Shown here piece by piece: positions 63,070-64,000 of a stretch of 64,000 bases of DNA. The notes beneath the pieces are model-generated. The model did not search any database. It was not told the origin of the DNA and was given only the letters and a program-made list of their open reading frames with translations. This stretch comes from Asparagopsis taxiformis. Its lineage: Eukaryota; Rhodophyta; Florideophyceae; Bonnemaisoniales; Bonnemaisoniaceae. Positions within the stretch are counted from its first letter, which is position 1. Every line of letters begins with the position of its first letter. Location: assembly GCA_030407315.1 (NCBI GenBank), contig JALQPE010002569.1, forward strand, positions 1 to 64,000. Direction: 5' to 3'. A program made the translations under genes and the position numbers.

Positions 63070-63966
63070 CTATGCTGAACGTGGTGGGTATCCATCTTCT
63101 CTAGTTAAGACGCTCACTTCACCACCAGAAAGAATATCACTATTGTGCTCTACAATGCCACTTTGTCTATCGTATGAACAAACTCCTGACTCGCAGTTAT
63201 GTACGTGCAAAACTTCTCGGACCCCGTCGTTCATTTCAACGTGAACTATAGTATCATTCCCACCTTTCCGGTACATACCGTCTCCAGTGCATGTCAAGGG
63301 AATGCAGACAGCATATGGAGTTTTCTGCTTCCATTTCTTTGCCTTCTTCTCCTCTCCTTGCCCTACCACAATAAAAAAGGACAATGTGACGAAAAGGACA
63401 CGTCTGGAACATGTGAATTCCTCCATGCTCGTCCTGCTATGGGCGGGTACTACTATACCAGCATCATACCATCCATCTTTGCACACTGCTTGAATGATGC
63501 TTCCAGGTTCAGCACGCCCTAACCTCGATTCGCTCTCAGATCCCTCATGACTAGTGCGCACTCTTTGTGCAGCAGTGAGCCACCATAGTCGTTCACCATG
63601 TTGAGACCCGTTTACCTGTCTGGTTCTGAGAAAAGTTTCAGAAGCTTTACGTATCCTTGCCATCATGACGGTTTCTTCTGCCGGAACATTTTTCGCGTCT
63701 TCAACAGATTCCCCTCGCCACCGCGTGATTGGACAGTGGGTGCTCACCATAGTACTGCTCCTCTCTGATATGAGATGGAATACAGGACTTAAGAAGCATC
63801 TTTTTGCTGCCTCTTCTGTCGCATGTGGACTCTCCGAAATTCCTTTTCCTAGTGCAAAATACACGCGTCTGCAATCGGCAGACGTCCATTGTTTTGTATT
63901 GTGACCTACCGCACCCAGCGTGATGGCTATTCGTGCGAGCCAGTCATCGGCCATGATGAGCTCCAT
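63070..63966 (-). CDS. Gene 5 (element B): conserved element protein of unknown function, about 298 aa
   Basis: Reads from an ATG at 63966, but the frame is still open to the window end, so the true start could be upstream. The N-terminal part is helical (WLARIAITLGAVGH, then TSADCRRVYFALGKG). The C-terminal half begins near GSIIQAVCKDGWYDAG and has a hydrophobic strand FVTLSFFIVV, a basic loop (EEKKAKKWKQK), VHVEMNDGVREVLHVHNC and a terminal GGEVSVLTREDGYPPRSA. The same C-terminal half is kept in 18751-19212 of element A, including the conserved Cys pair and the PPRxA end. I do not recognise the family. The strand-rich C-terminus could be a small reader or binding domain. Confidence 0.65.
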   Translation of the reverse strand: MELIMADDWLARIAITLGAVGHNTKQWTSADCRRVYFALGKGISESPHATEEAAKRCFLSPVFHLISERSSTMVSTHCPITRWRGESVEDAKNVPAEETVMMARIRKASETFLRTRQVNGSQHGERLWWLTAAQRVRTSHEGSESESRLGRAEPGSIIQAVCKDGWYDAGIVVPAHSRTSMEEFTCSRRVLFVTLSFFIVVGQGEEKKAKKWKQKTPYAVCIPLTCTGDGMYRKGGNDTIVHVEMNDGVREVLHVHNCESGVCSYDRQSGIVEHNSDILSGGEVSVLTREDGYPPRSA

Positions 63967-64000
63967 TGATGACAGATGTTCATTCTTATGGTTCGAGTTT

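Larger units (their letters stand above)
42439..64000 (+). mobile_element. Element B: intact copy of the epigenetic-cassette element (runs off the window)
   Basis: The left end CACTACCGAGTTTGAG at 42439 aligns with CACTACGGTGTTGAG of element A and is followed by related subterminal palindromes. Gene order is gene 1 (+), gene 2 (-), gene 3 (+), gene 4-beta (-), gene 4-alpha (-), gene 5 (-). All frames are open. Three large arrays with ATACCGGGTAT centres fill the intervals from gene 3 to gene 5. The right terminus is not reached. Proteins are clearly diverged from those of element A (about half of residues shared in segments aligned by eye), so A and B are old relatives, not a recent duplication. 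Confidence 0.75.

Noticed and set aside
1..64000. tRNA or rRNA genes
   Set aside because: No cloverleaf with conserved A and B boxes and no rRNA-like segment was noticed on reading. An exhaustive scan was not possible.

Overview
This is eukaryotic nuclear DNA rich in mobile elements. The long reading frames begin at ATG, mostly lack introns, and several end next to AATAAA polyadenylation signals. SET and Tudor-like domains sit beside disordered, basic, nuclear-looking regions, and there is no bacterial operon layout or Shine-Dalgarno pattern. I cannot name the species; an intron-poor alga or another protist would fit.

The main content is a multi-gene cassette present twice, in the same orientation. 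Element A runs from 206 to about 19250 and is partly decayed. Element B runs from 42439 past the right edge of the window, and all of its genes are open. Both share the plan: CACTA-type terminus, subterminal palindromes, gene 1 (coiled-coil protein, +), gene 2 (Tudor-like protein, -), gene 3 (ParB-like domain + amino-type DNA methyltransferase + SET domain, about 1160 aa, +), two gene 4 paralogues (ParB-like domain + disordered linker + Fe(II)/2-oxoglutarate oxygenase, -), and gene 5 (unknown, -). I call the two gene 4 lineages alpha and beta from sequence signatures. Both elements carry both, but in opposite order. On motif grounds the cassette combines a DNA-methylation writer, a histone-type writer, two candidate oxidative erasers and a possible reader.

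Each element also carries its own long arrays of nested palindromes, placed almost only in the intervals after gene 3 and around the gene 4 copies. In A the arrays combine a palindrome beginning TTACAGCAAAGTCATCG with a second one centred on TACCCGGTA or TACCGGGTA. In B three different tandem arrays (periods about 114, 117 and 103 bp) are all centred on ATACCGGGTAT. The palindrome core TACC(S)GGTA is thus shared by two otherwise diverged elements.

Element C (20841-35590) is a 14.75 kb derivative with 13-bp inverted CACTACGGTGTTG ends. It is inserted inside a Sel1-repeat gene (19596-20840 and 35591-37058). Removing C with a 2-bp target duplication joins the two halves in frame. C holds a decayed beta/alpha gene 4 chimera, several palindrome clusters, a roughly 165-bp minisatellite and degraded captured host-like fragments. 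Between C and B (37-42 kb) lie weak host gene remnants. Element B interrupts one of them at 42438.

The working model is a CACTA-like giant transposon carrying its own DNA and chromatin modification toolkit, with element-specific palindromes as candidate binding or modification sites. No transposase is recognisable in the window.
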